From: CAZLKN01 sp964560135
GTDB lineage: Bacteria; Actinomycetota; JAICYB01
Direction of reading: 5' to 3'
DNA: 64,000 nucleotides
Assembly (NCBI GenBank): GCA_964560135.1
Contig: CAZLKN010000007.1
Location: 1 to 64,000 of the forward strand
Made by a program: the position numbers and the translations under genes
Part shown: positions 51,902-59,442 of the stretch, in pieces
Position numbering within the stretch: position 1 is the first letter of the stretch
Layout of the letters: every line of letters begins with the position of its first letter
Notes under the pieces: generated by a model
What the model was told of the DNA's origin: nothing
Database searches by the model: none
Seen by the model: the letters and a program-made list of their open reading frames with translations, nothing else

Positions 51902-52762
51902 TCAGTATCCGAGCAATAGCTCGACGATCCGGTGCAGATCGTCCCGCGACCCGAAGGTCACTACGATTTTCCCCTTCCCACGTCCCGCTTCCACCCGGAC
52001 CTCCGTTCCAAGATGGTCGGCGAGGGACTCCTCGAGATCCGGGAAACGGGAAGCCCGCGTGCGGGACTCGGTTGCCGGCCGAACCGCGGGACGCTCGGTC
52101 TCCCCGCCCCTGGCGATCGCCTCGAGCTGTCGCACCGTCAAGCGCTCCTCCACCGCCCGATTCGCGAGGGCGACCTGCTTCGTCGTGTCCTTGACCTGCA
52201 GGATCGCACGGCAATGACCGGCCGCGAGCCGGCCCTGGGCCACGAGCTGCTTGACCTCCTCAGGCAGATCCAGCAGGCGCAGGGTGTTCGTCACGTGGAC
52301 CCGGCTCTTGCCCACGCGGTGCGCAACCTCCTCCTGGGTGAGCTCGAACAGCTCCACCAGGTTCCGGTAGGCCTGGGCCTCCTCCAGGGCGTGCAGGTCG
52401 GCGCGCTGCAGGTTCTCGACAAGCGCCTGCTCCAGGGCCTCCCGATCGTCGGCCTCCCGCACGATGGCCGGCACCTGTCGCGCTCCGGCGAGCTTGGAGG
52501 CTCGCAGCCGACGCTCGCCCACGAGCAGCTCGTACCCGCCCTGCTTCCTCGTGCGCACGACCACGGGCTGCAGGACGCCCAGCTCACGGATTGACGAAGC
52601 CAGCTCCTCGAGCTCCTCCTGCGGGAAGTCCGTCCGCGGCTGCCGCGGGTTCGGATGGATCTCGTCAACGGACAACTCGATGATCCGTGCGCCCTCCGCC
52701 TCGCTCTCACCCGCCGGGAGCAGAGCCCCCAGACCCTTGCCCAGACCCGCCTTCCTCGTCAT
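51902..52762 (-). CDS. parB: Chromosome partitioning protein ParB
   Basis: The 286-residue product has the ParB N-terminal CTPase domain (HPNPRQPRTDFPQEELEELASSI, GERRLRASKLAG), the KorB-like helix-turn-helix region (LTQEEVAHRVGKSRVHVTNTLRLL) and a C-terminal dimerisation domain. It spreads from parS sites and positions the origin with ParA. Its ATG overlaps the parA stop (ATGA). The parB-parA order matches the actinobacterial oriC region. Confidence 0.97.
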   Translation of the reverse strand: MTRKAGLGKGLGALLPAGESEAEGARIIELSVDEIHPNPRQPRTDFPQEELEELASSIRELGVLQPVVVRTRKQGGYELLVGERRLRASKLAGARQVPAIVREADDREALEQALVENLQRADLHALEEAQAYRNLVELFELTQEEVAHRVGKSRVHVTNTLRLLDLPEEVKQLVAQGRLAAGHCRAILQVKDTTKQVALANRAVEERLTVRQLEAIARGGETERPAVRPATESRTRASRFPDLEESLADHLGTEVRVEAGRGKGKIVVTFGSRDDLHRIVELLLGY

Positions 52763-53910
52763 AGCTCACCCTCCCGCTCACTCCGCCATCCGACCTCGTC
52801 GCCCTGCCCGCCCGGCTCGTCCCCCTCTCCGTCCGGGGGGCCACCGGAAGGCTCGTGACCACGCTCCGTGGTCATATCGTCGGAGACATCACTCTGAGTG
52901 CCTTCCACTGCCGCCTCACTCTCCGTGGTGGGTGGCTGCTCTTGGGGAACATGCCCTTCGGCCCCCTCCGGGAGATGCTGGTGGCCCACGATCAGATCGC
53001 GGGCCTTGGAGACCGCCCAGGCGGCCGGATTGGGACGTGAAGGTCCATCATCAGAACCTGGCCCATCCGCCGGCGGACTCTCCACCGGCGGTTCATCTGC
53101 CGGCAGATGCGCGTCCGGGCTCTCCGTCTGCGCCGCCTCCGGTTGAGGCGCCTTCAGGTGTCGGCCGTCGAATTCCTCCGCCAGCCACCGGTAGGCCATC
53201 GATCCCCGCGAACTGGGGTCGTACACGGTAGCCGGCTGCCCGTAAGAGGGCGCCTCGGACAGCCGGACGCTCCGAGGGATCACCGTGGAGAACACCCGTT
53301 CCCCGAAGTGTTGGCGGACCTCCTCTGCCACTTGTTCCGACAACTTCGTCCGAGCGTCGTACATGGTCAGGACGATCCCGCCGATCTCGAGGCTCGGATT
53401 GAGTCCGGACCGCACGAGCTCGACGTTCCTGATGAGTTGGCTGAGACCCTCGAGAGCGTAATATTCGCATTGGATCGGGACGAGCATCCAATCCGCGGCC
53501 GTCAGTGCGTTCACGGTCAACAGCCCAAGAGAGGGTGGACAGTCCACGAGGATCGCGTCGTAGTCGGCGTCGAGGGTCTCCAGGGCCGTGCGCAGCTTGC
53601 TCTCCCGCGCGAACGCAGATACCAGCTCCAACTCCGCCCCGGCCAGGTCGATCGCGGACGGAAGCAGGAACAGGTTCTCGTAGGGCGTCCCCACCACGAT
53701 CTCCGCCGGATCCCGGCTCCCGACGATCACATCGTAGACAGAAGCCTCTACCACTCTGTGGTCCACACCCACACCGGTGGTCGCGTTCGCCTGGGGATCG
53801 AGATCCACCAACAGGATGCGTCGTCCGAGCTCCGCGAGGCACGCCGCGAGGTTCACGGCTGTGGTCGTCTTGCCCACCCCGCCCTTCTGGTTCGCGATGG
53901 CCACCCGCAT
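52759..53910 (-). CDS. parA: Chromosome partitioning ATPase ParA with a long disordered C-terminal tail
   Basis: The first 250 residues are a complete ParA/Soj ATPase: deviant Walker A KGGVGKTT (residues 9-16), DLDPQANATTG, VDCPPSLGLLT and the end RWLAEEF. After that comes a tail of about 133 residues rich in Pro, Glu, Asp and Gly (PADEPPVESPPADGP, GGPPDGEGDEPGGQGDEVG) with no fold expected. Most Soj proteins end near residue 250-330. The tail is in frame to the parB overlap, so it is not a frameshift. ATG 53910 follows GGGGGATC. The tail might bind a polar or membrane partner; this is inference. Confidence 0.95.
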   Translation of the reverse strand: MRVAIANQKGGVGKTTTAVNLAACLAELGRRILLVDLDPQANATTGVGVDHRVVEASVYDVIVGSRDPAEIVVGTPYENLFLLPSAIDLAGAELELVSAFARESKLRTALETLDADYDAILVDCPPSLGLLTVNALTAADWMLVPIQCEYYALEGLSQLIRNVELVRSGLNPSLEIGGIVLTMYDARTKLSEQVAEEVRQHFGERVFSTVIPRSVRLSEAPSYGQPATVYDPSSRGSMAYRWLAEEFDGRHLKAPQPEAAQTESPDAHLPADEPPVESPPADGPGSDDGPSRPNPAAWAVSKARDLIVGHQHLPEGAEGHVPQEQPPTTESEAAVEGTQSDVSDDMTTERGHEPSGGPPDGEGDEPGGQGDEVGWRSEREGEL

Positions 53911-53973
53911 ACTGATCCCCCTTCCGCCTCCGGGACCTCGTAGATCTCCCTGGAACGCACTCGCCTCAGACCG

Positions 53974-54696
53974 TCAGGACAACGGGCGGCGCGCAGGAAC
54001 GCCGGCCCGCCTGGGGAAGCGTACGGGGCAGGTGTCGGTCTTCGGTACGATCACAGCCCATCTTGCCGCGTCCAACCCCGGGACCGCAAGAGATTCACGA
54101 AGAATCTCGCCTCCTCCGAGCTGAGCCGCGGCCGCGGCAGCGGCAGCGAGCGCCTCCGGTGTCACCGCCGCCGGCCCCACGGCCAGGATCGCGGCCCCGC
54201 CGGGCCGTACGAGGGGGAGGAGGAGTTCCAGGGCGACCGGTGGGGGAGCGAGGGCCCGGGCAACGGCTGTGCCGAAGTGCTCGCGGCGCTCCGGATCGCG
54301 TCCGAGGTCCTCGGCTCGCCCCCACACCACCTCCACGGCGAGACCCGCAGACGTCGCGGCCTCTTCGAGGAAGCGAACCTTCTTCTGTTCGGAGTCCACC
54401 AGCGTGGTCCGGCATCCGAGGGCGGCGAGGACGAGCCCTGGGAGCCCCGCTCCGGACCCCACGTCCACGAGCTCGCCTTCGCGTCCCACGAGCGGAAAGA
54501 GGGCAGCGGATTCCAGGATGTGCCGGGTGAGGATCCGGGGTCCTTCCGCGGGACCAAGGATGCCCCGCTCTACGCCGGGCCCCTCCAGGAACGCCGCCAA
54601 GCGGGCCAGGCGATCGGCTGCGTCCTCGGCCGCGTCCCCCAGCGCCAGGCCCAGGCTCTGGAGCCCCTGGAGGACCGTTGTTTCACGTGCTACCAT
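53974..54696 (-). CDS. rsmG: 16S rRNA m7G527 methyltransferase
   Basis: The product is about 240 residues from ATG 54696. The SAM-binding motif is LVDVGSGAGLPGLVLA, with TLVDSEQKKVRFLEEAA and VVWGRAEDL following, as in RsmG (GidB). It methylates G527 of 16S rRNA. The longer frame upstream overlaps the divergent LAGLIDADG-like gene and shows no RsmG similarity. The C-terminal 20 residues are basic and extra. The start codon lies just past a parS-like site. Confidence 0.93.
   Translation of the reverse strand: MVARETTVLQGLQSLGLALGDAAEDAADRLARLAAFLEGPGVERGILGPAEGPRILTRHILESAALFPLVGREGELVDVGSGAGLPGLVLAALGCRTTLVDSEQKKVRFLEEAATSAGLAVEVVWGRAEDLGRDPERREHFGTAVARALAPPPVALELLLPLVRPGGAAILAVGPAAVTPEALAAAAAAAAQLGGGEILRESLAVPGLDAARWAVIVPKTDTCPVRFPRRAGVPARRPLS
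54679..54694. promoter_or_regulatory. parS-like site (TGTTTCACGTGCTACC)
   Basis: This matches 13 of 16 bases of the parS consensus TGTTTCACGTGAAACA, with the first half perfect. It lies at the 5' end of rsmG, near parA/parB, where actinobacterial parS sites cluster. I see no better copy in the window. Confidence 0.6.
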
Positions 54697-54738
54697 ACGG
54701 TGTAACAACTCCAGCTGGTCAGGACAGGGAGGCGTGCG

Positions 54739-55110
54739 ATGGATGCCGGAAGGGGCCGGTCGGGCCCGACGGAACTCGAACTCGGGATCCTTCTCGGGGT
54801 TCTGGTCGGAGAGGGAAGCTTCGGCGGGGACGGTCGCCAGCCCCAGATCACCGTCCGGATGCACGTGCGCCACGAGGCACTGTTCCATCTACTGCAACGC
54901 ATCGTCGTGGGCTCCCGCCTGTACGGACCCTACAACCATTCGGGGCGAGAGTACTTCCAGTGGTCGGTCCGTGGACAGGCACTCAGGCGTCTGGTCCCGA
55001 TCATCGACCCCCACCTGACCCCGGAACTCGACGAACACGCGGCTGCCCGGTACCGCCGCATGAAGGACACCTACGGACGCTTCCTCGGCCTGCCCGAGCC
55101 TTCGGGATGA
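54739..55110 (+). CDS. Small LAGLIDADG-like protein between rsmG and jag
   Basis: The 123-residue product starts at ATG 54739, 7 nt after GGGAGGCG. LGILLGVLVGEGSFGGDG (residues about 15-32) matches the LAGLIDADG motif of homing endonucleases (usual form LxGxxxxEGSF), with beta-strand-like ITVRMHV after it and a helical C-terminal half. One motif implies a homodimer. It is not inside an intron or intein, and it runs opposite to the surrounding genes. It may be a free-standing nuclease remnant or a DNA-binding protein recruited to another use. Confidence 0.7.
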   Translation: MDAGRGRSGPTELELGILLGVLVGEGSFGGDGRQPQITVRMHVRHEALFHLLQRIVVGSRLYGPYNHSGREYFQWSVRGQALRRLVPIIDPHLTPELDEHAAARYRRMKDTYGRFLGLPEPSG

Positions 55111-55184
55111 CGCCTCGCGTGCGGTGGGGTGGGTCGACCAACAGCTCCAAGCTCACGGCCATCACCAGGAGCTTGTGAATCAGT

Positions 55185-55937
55185 TCACGAGCGGTCGTCG
55201 TTCTCCCGATCCTGGCGGTCCCGGCCCCCGGGCCCCCGGCGCCGGCCGCGGCGCCGTTCCCAGTAGGCCTCCACGTCGACCACCACCGCCTGCCGGGTCC
55301 TGAGCTTCCGCTGCACACCCGCTCTGACCAGCTCCTGGAGCGCCTCGAGCGTTGCCCCTCCACGCCCGATCAGGATCCCCATGTCATCCCCGAAGATCTC
55401 CACGTACACGGTGCCGCCGGAGGCGCGCGTCGTGACCTCGCCGTCCAGGCCCATCCGCTGCAGTACGCCGCGCACCATCTCTCCCCCGACCTCCATCGCC
55501 TGCTCCTGGCGCTCGGCGAGCGAGAGCTGGTCCTCGTCCTCGGTTTCCTGCACCCGCGGCTCGGCGGCCGCCGGCTCGGCACGATCGGGGGAAGGCTCAG
55601 CCACGGCCTCCCGAGCTGGGGCCGGAGCCGGTGGCTCCGCCTCCTCGGGTGGCGGAGGCCGTTCGGGGGCCGCCGGCTCGGGTTCCTCCGGGGCCGGAGG
55701 CTGTTCGGGGGCCGGGGCGGGCCGGGGCCGGTCGTCCCGGAACGCCGACCGCACGTCCACCGCCTCGCTGCGAGGCCGCACCCGGACGAGCGCGGGCTCT
55801 CCACCCAGCCCGAACAGGCCTTTCGCGCCCTCGCGCAACACCTCGACCTCGAGCTCGGACTCGGGAAGCCTCGCCGCGGCGATCGCCGCCGCCCGGGCCT
55901 CTTCCACGCTCCGGCCTTCCTTCTCGATCCACGGCAT
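55185..55937 (-). CDS. jag: Jag/KhpB-like RNA-binding protein lacking the R3H domain
   Basis: The 250-residue protein has an N-terminal Jag_N domain (residues 1-56, VLREGAKGLFGLGGEPA), a long Pro/Glu/Ala linker (about 65-130) and a KH domain with GRGG at 191-194 (GILIGRGGATLEALQELV). The chain then stops after VEAYWERRRGRRRGPGGRD; the R3H domain of about 60 residues expected after it is absent. ATG 55937 follows AGGAGACC and the gene is 17 bp after yidC. Jag binds RNA and takes part in cell-wall growth control in other bacteria. The Arg-rich tail may partly replace R3H RNA binding. Confidence 0.9.
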   Translation of the reverse strand: MPWIEKEGRSVEEARAAAIAAARLPESELEVEVLREGAKGLFGLGGEPALVRVRPRSEAVDVRSAFRDDRPRPAPAPEQPPAPEEPEPAAPERPPPPEEAEPPAPAPAREAVAEPSPDRAEPAAAEPRVQETEDEDQLSLAERQEQAMEVGGEMVRGVLQRMGLDGEVTTRASGGTVYVEIFGDDMGILIGRGGATLEALQELVRAGVQRKLRTRQAVVVDVEAYWERRRGRRRGPGGRDRQDRENDDRS

Positions 55938-55954
55938 CGTCTGGTCTCCTGCGT

Positions 55955-56806
55955 TCAGCGCTTGCGGTTCGGCTTGGTCTGCTTGCCTTTGAGCTCCCGG
56001 GCCTTGATCTGCTTGCCCTTCGCGGGCTGGCTCGGCTTCGCCGGCTTGGACGGGGGAGGTTCGGGCAGCTTGGACCCCCGCAGCATGATCGTCTGTTGGG
56101 CGAACTGGTAGACGTTCTGCGTCGCCCAGTACAGCACCAGACCGGCGGGGAACTGGAGCATGATGAAAACGAAGAACAACGGCATGAGCTGCATGATCTT
56201 CTGCTGTTGCGGGTTCTGACCCGTGCGCATCTGCCGCATCGACAGGAAGCTGGTCACGGTCATCAGCGCCAGCAGCAACCACCCGGCGGGGCTCGAACTG
56301 GCACCGTGGGCGAGGTCGCCGATGCCGAGGAACGGCATCTCGGGCACGAGGCCGCGCTGCTGCGCCAGGTCGAGGATCGACCGGCCCGTATCCTCGGCGA
56401 TCGGCTGCAGCCGCTCCGCGATCTCGCCGGGCACCTGGGTCAGGTTCCGGATCGCGTAGAACATCGCGAACAGGATCGGGCCCTGGGCGATCATCGGCAG
56501 ACAGCCCCCGAGCGGGTTCACACCCTCCCGCTTGTAGAGCTCCATCATCTCCTGGTTCAGCCGCTGGCGGTCCTTCTTGTACTTCTGCTGGAGCCGCTTC
56601 ATCTCCGGCTGGAGCCGCTGCATCGCCTGCATGGATCGGATCTGTTTCACGGCGAGCGGCAGCACCAACGTCCGCACGATCAGCGTGAGAACGACGATCG
56701 CCGCCGCCCACTGGTGCGATCCGAGGAAGGAGAAAGCATCGGCCAGGGTCTGGAGGCCCGTGGCGAACAGCGCCACGAACTCGTTCCAGATCTGCAACGG
56801 GCTCAT
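55955..56806 (-). CDS. yidC: Membrane protein insertase YidC
   Basis: The 283-residue protein matches the short gram-positive-type YidC/OxaA. It has an N-terminal helix, the cytoplasmic hairpin KQIRSMQAMQRLQPEMKRLQQKYKKD, GGCLPMIAQGPILFAMFYAIRNL, further helices and a basic tail. It inserts membrane proteins with or without Sec. It has the typical order yidD-yidC-jag; its start overlaps the yidD stop. Confidence 0.96.
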   Translation of the reverse strand: MSPLQIWNEFVALFATGLQTLADAFSFLGSHQWAAAIVVLTLIVRTLVLPLAVKQIRSMQAMQRLQPEMKRLQQKYKKDRQRLNQEMMELYKREGVNPLGGCLPMIAQGPILFAMFYAIRNLTQVPGEIAERLQPIAEDTGRSILDLAQQRGLVPEMPFLGIGDLAHGASSSPAGWLLLALMTVTSFLSMRQMRTGQNPQQQKIMQLMPLFFVFIMLQFPAGLVLYWATQNVYQFAQQTIMLRGSKLPEPPPSKPAKPSQPAKGKQIKARELKGKQTKPNRKR

Positions 56807-57084
56807 TCGCCGCTCCGCGCCGCGACGCGCTCCCGGTCGGACCGCTCATGGCGCCAGGTGAAGTCCGCCGGCAGGGGATCCATCCCTCCGTCGTGCCACG
56901 GGTGGCAGCGCAGAACCCGCCGGAGGGCCAGGTAGGCTCCCCGCACCGCCCCGAAGCGCGACAGCGCCTCGATCGCGTACTGGGAGCAGGTTGGATGGAA
57001 GCGGCACCGGGAGCCGAGCAGGGGAGAGATCAGGCGCTGATAGCCGCGCAATCCCGCGACCATCAGCCGAGCCGGGTATCTCAT
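56803..57084 (-). CDS. yidD: Membrane protein insertion efficiency factor YidD
   Basis: The 93-residue product contains LRGYQRLISPLLGSRCRFHPTCSQYAIEAL and HPWHDGGMDP, the YidD (haemolysin-like) signature with three Cys. It aids YidC-dependent insertion. It overlaps both rnpA and yidC by 4 bp. Confidence 0.96.
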   Translation of the reverse strand: MRYPARLMVAGLRGYQRLISPLLGSRCRFHPTCSQYAIEALSRFGAVRGAYLALRRVLRCHPWHDGGMDPLPADFTWRHERSDRERVAARSGE

Positions 57085-57449
57085 GTCGAGGTGTGTCCTT
57101 CTGTCGTCTGTGGTGTGGTGAGCCCTGCCCGAGTCGCTGCTTCCGTGAATGCCCGTCGAAGTTCGACCAGGTCGGCTTCGGCCGCCGGTCCGCGAGCCAC
57201 GACGACCATGTCGACCCCCGGCGCGAACCGCGGGATCAGTGGCCGCACGGCCTCCCTCAGGAGCCGCTTGACGCGATTCCGAACGACGGCTCCCCCGATC
57301 CTGCGGGTCACCGCCAAGCCGATCCTGGGGGGTTCCCGTACGTCCCGGTCCAGATGGTACAGCACCAGTTCGGGACGGGCCACCGAGGCCCCCTCGTGGA
57401 TCACGCGCTTGAAGTCACGCGACGAGCGGAGTCGGTGGACGCGCTTCAC
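57081..57449 (-). CDS. rnpA: Ribonuclease P protein component
   Basis: The 122-residue protein has the RnpA motif RIGGAVVRNRVKRLLREAVR (RNR core) and an N-terminal VHRLRSSRDFKRV. It assists the P RNA in tRNA 5' processing. It follows rpmH by 32 bp and overlaps yidD. Confidence 0.96.
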   Translation of the reverse strand: MKRVHRLRSSRDFKRVIHEGASVARPELVLYHLDRDVREPPRIGLAVTRRIGGAVVRNRVKRLLREAVRPLIPRFAPGVDMVVVARGPAAEADLVELRRAFTEAATRAGLTTPQTTEGHTST

Positions 57450-57481
57450 GGGCCCTCACCGCGACGACCGGGCCCGGGGGA

Positions 57482-57616
57482 TCAGGCGCTCAGACGGTGG
57501 CGGCCCTTCTCCCGCCGGCGGCGAATGACGGCCCGCCCGCCTGGTTTGCGCATGCGCTTGCGGAAGCCGTGGGTGCGGCTCCGGCGCCTGTTGTGTGGCT
57601 GGTAGGTCCTCTTCAT
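57482..57616 (-). CDS. rpmH: 50S ribosomal protein L34
   Basis: The 44-residue product MKRTYQPHNRRRSRTHGFRK with RVIRRRREKGR-like end is a standard L34. ATG 57616 was set by homology; the longer frame upstream is not conserved. It is the first gene of the leftward rpmH-rnpA-yidD-yidC-jag unit. Confidence 0.97.
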   Translation of the reverse strand: MKRTYQPHNRRRSRTHGFRKRMRKPGGRAVIRRRREKGRHRLSA

Positions 57617-57655
57617 GACGCGATTTCCCCGGGTCGGCGTACTTGCGGTCCTAGC

Positions 57656-57685
57656 AGGGTACATGCAGCGAAACCCCTGGTCAAC
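57656..57685 (-). promoter_or_regulatory. rpmH promoter
   Basis: On the minus strand TTGACC (57680-57685) and TACCCT (57656-57661) are 18 bp apart, about 40 bp before rpmH. Confidence 0.55.
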
Positions 57686-57692
57686 CGGGGAT

Positions 57693-57723
57693 TGACAAGT
57701 CCGTGTCCCACGGCGGTAGTATG
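57693..57723 (+). promoter_or_regulatory. dnaA promoter
   Basis: TTGACA (57693-57698) and TAGTAT (57718-57723) are separated by 19 bp. The -35 is a perfect consensus match, though the spacing is long. The dnaA leader would be about 115 nt. Confidence 0.55.
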
Positions 57724-57782
57724 CACCCGCTCCGGGTGACGGAGCCGCGGCCTCCGGGCCGCGTTTCTGCGTTCAAGGGCGG

Positions 57783-57910
57783 TTTCCACACCTGTGGAGA
57801 GAGCTGTGGATATGTCGGCGAACACGCTGGGGGGAGGGCCAATGGCACCCACCGAAGCCCAGGTCGTCTGGGAACAGTGCCTCACCGCCGTACGGGAACG
57901 GTTGTCCACA
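57783..57910. promoter_or_regulatory. DnaA-box-like sites around the dnaA start
   Basis: TTTCCACAC (57783-57791), TGTGGAGAG (57793-57801) and TGTGGATAT (57805-57813) lie in the dnaA leader. TTGTCCACA (57902-57910), a consensus actinobacterial DnaA box, lies inside the gene. They may mediate DnaA autoregulation. Confidence 0.5.
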
Positions 57911-59206
57911 CCGGCCTCCCGCGCCTGGTTCGAGGAGACCGAACCGGTCTCACTCAGCCAGGAGGCCATCACACTGTGCGCACCCCACTCCTTCGCCAAG
58001 GAATGGCTCGAGCAGCGCTACGCCGGGCTGCTTCAGGAGACACTGAACAGGGCCGCCGGTCGCGAGCTCCGCGTCGAAATCGTCACACAGAACGGAGGTT
58101 CGCCCCAGCCGGTCCCTGCGATGCCTCCGCCGCCGGTCCCCGCGGCCCCGGCCCCCGAGGAGCAGGAGGACCAGGCTGCCCTCAGCCCCCGCTACACCTT
58201 CGAGACCTTCGTGATCGGTCCCTCGAACCGTTTCGCCCACGCCGCCGCCATGGCCGTGGCCGAGGCCCCCGCCAGCGCCTACAATCCGCTGTTCGTCTAC
58301 GGGGGAGCGGGGCTCGGCAAGACCCACCTCCTGCATTCCATCGGGCGGCACAGCCAGGTCCTCTACCCGCACCTGACCGTGAAGTACGTGAGCTCGGAGC
58401 GGTTCATGAACGAGTTCATCAACGCGATCAAGGACGACCGCAGCGAGGCCTTCCAGCGCAAGTACCGGGAGAACGACATCCTCCTGGTGGACGACATCCA
58501 GTTCCTGGAGAACAAGGAACGCACCCAGGAGGAGTTCTTCCACACGTTCAACGCGCTGCACAACGCCAACCGGCAGATCATCATCTCGTCCGACCGGCCC
58601 CCCAAGAAGATCGCCACGCTCGAGGACCGGCTGCGCTCCCGGTTCGAGTGGGGGCTGATCACCGACATCCAGCCCCCTGACCTCGAGACCCGCATCGCGA
58701 TCCTGCGCAAGAAAGCGGAGATGGACCATCTGACCGTCCCCGAGGAGGTCATGTACTACATCGCCTCGCGGGTCGAGTCCAACATCCGGGAGCTGGAAGG
58801 AGCCCTGATCAGGGCCATCGCCTACGCCTCGCTGAATCAGACGACGGTCACCCTCGACCTCGCCGAGGAGGTGCTGGGGCACCTGTTCCCTTCCGCCGCC
58901 GCCGAGCCCGTACGGGTGGACACCATCCTCGGGGAGACGGCCGCCTACTTCGGGGTGACCGTGGACGACCTCCGCTCCCAGAACCGCTCACGACCCATCG
59001 TGCAGGCTCGCCAGATCGGCATGTACCTGGTGCGCGACCTCACGGATCTGTCGCTGCCCAAGATCGGCGAGGTGTTCGGGGGCCGCGACCACACCACGGT
59101 CCTGCACGCCAACCAGAAGGTCCTGAACATGATGTCGGAGAAGCGCGTGGTCTATCACCAGGTCCAGGACCTCACCGCGCGCATCAGGAAACGGTCGGGA
59201 AGCTAG
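57842..59206 (+). CDS. dnaA: Chromosomal replication initiator DnaA
   Basis: From ATG 57842 the product is 454 residues. GGGGGGAGGG just upstream supports this start; GTG 57794 and ATG 57812 are alternatives but overlap DnaA-box-like sequence. Domain I is at the N-terminus, a Pro-rich linker follows (PVPAMPPPPVPAAPAPEEQ), then the AAA+ domain with Walker A GGAGLGKTH (about 154) and Walker B DILLVDDIQFLE. The C-terminal box-binding motif is GGRDHTTVLHA. It melts oriC and loads DnaB. Confidence 0.97.
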   Translation: MAPTEAQVVWEQCLTAVRERLSTPASRAWFEETEPVSLSQEAITLCAPHSFAKEWLEQRYAGLLQETLNRAAGRELRVEIVTQNGGSPQPVPAMPPPPVPAAPAPEEQEDQAALSPRYTFETFVIGPSNRFAHAAAMAVAEAPASAYNPLFVYGGAGLGKTHLLHSIGRHSQVLYPHLTVKYVSSERFMNEFINAIKDDRSEAFQRKYRENDILLVDDIQFLENKERTQEEFFHTFNALHNANRQIIISSDRPPKKIATLEDRLRSRFEWGLITDIQPPDLETRIAILRKKAEMDHLTVPEEVMYYIASRVESNIRELEGALIRAIAYASLNQTTVTLDLAEEVLGHLFPSAAAEPVRVDTILGETAAYFGVTVDDLRSQNRSRPIVQARQIGMYLVRDLTDLSLPKIGEVFGGRDHTTVLHANQKVLNMMSEKRVVYHQVQDLTARIRKRSGS

Positions 59207-59442
59207 GTCCACAGGGCCTGGGGACGAGCTGGGGACGGAGGACTGACGATGGTGGACAACTTCACGGCTACGCACACGGAGCCCAAAGATGTCCCCAGCC
59301 GTCCCGATACTGTCCCCAGCCGGTGGAGGGCACGTGACCTGGGAACAGAGGTGGTTACCCACAGCGTGCACAGGACTTACTACTGCTGCTACCTGAGAGA
59401 TGTATTTGAGAAGGAACAGAGAACCGACCCGGGAGGGAAGCG
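59207..59442. other. Putative oriC between dnaA and dnaN
   Basis: The 236-bp spacer holds TTACCCACA (59355-59363) and TTGTCCACC on the minus strand (59251-59259), each one mismatch from a DnaA box. Just right of the first, TTA-CTA-CTG-CTG-CTA (59377-59391) reads as five DnaA-trio triplets on the complementary strand, followed by a relatively AT-rich segment. CTGGGGAC occurs twice in direct orientation (59218-59225, 59229-59236) and twice inverted (59291-59298, 59312-59319). No credible gene is present. Confidence 0.7.
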
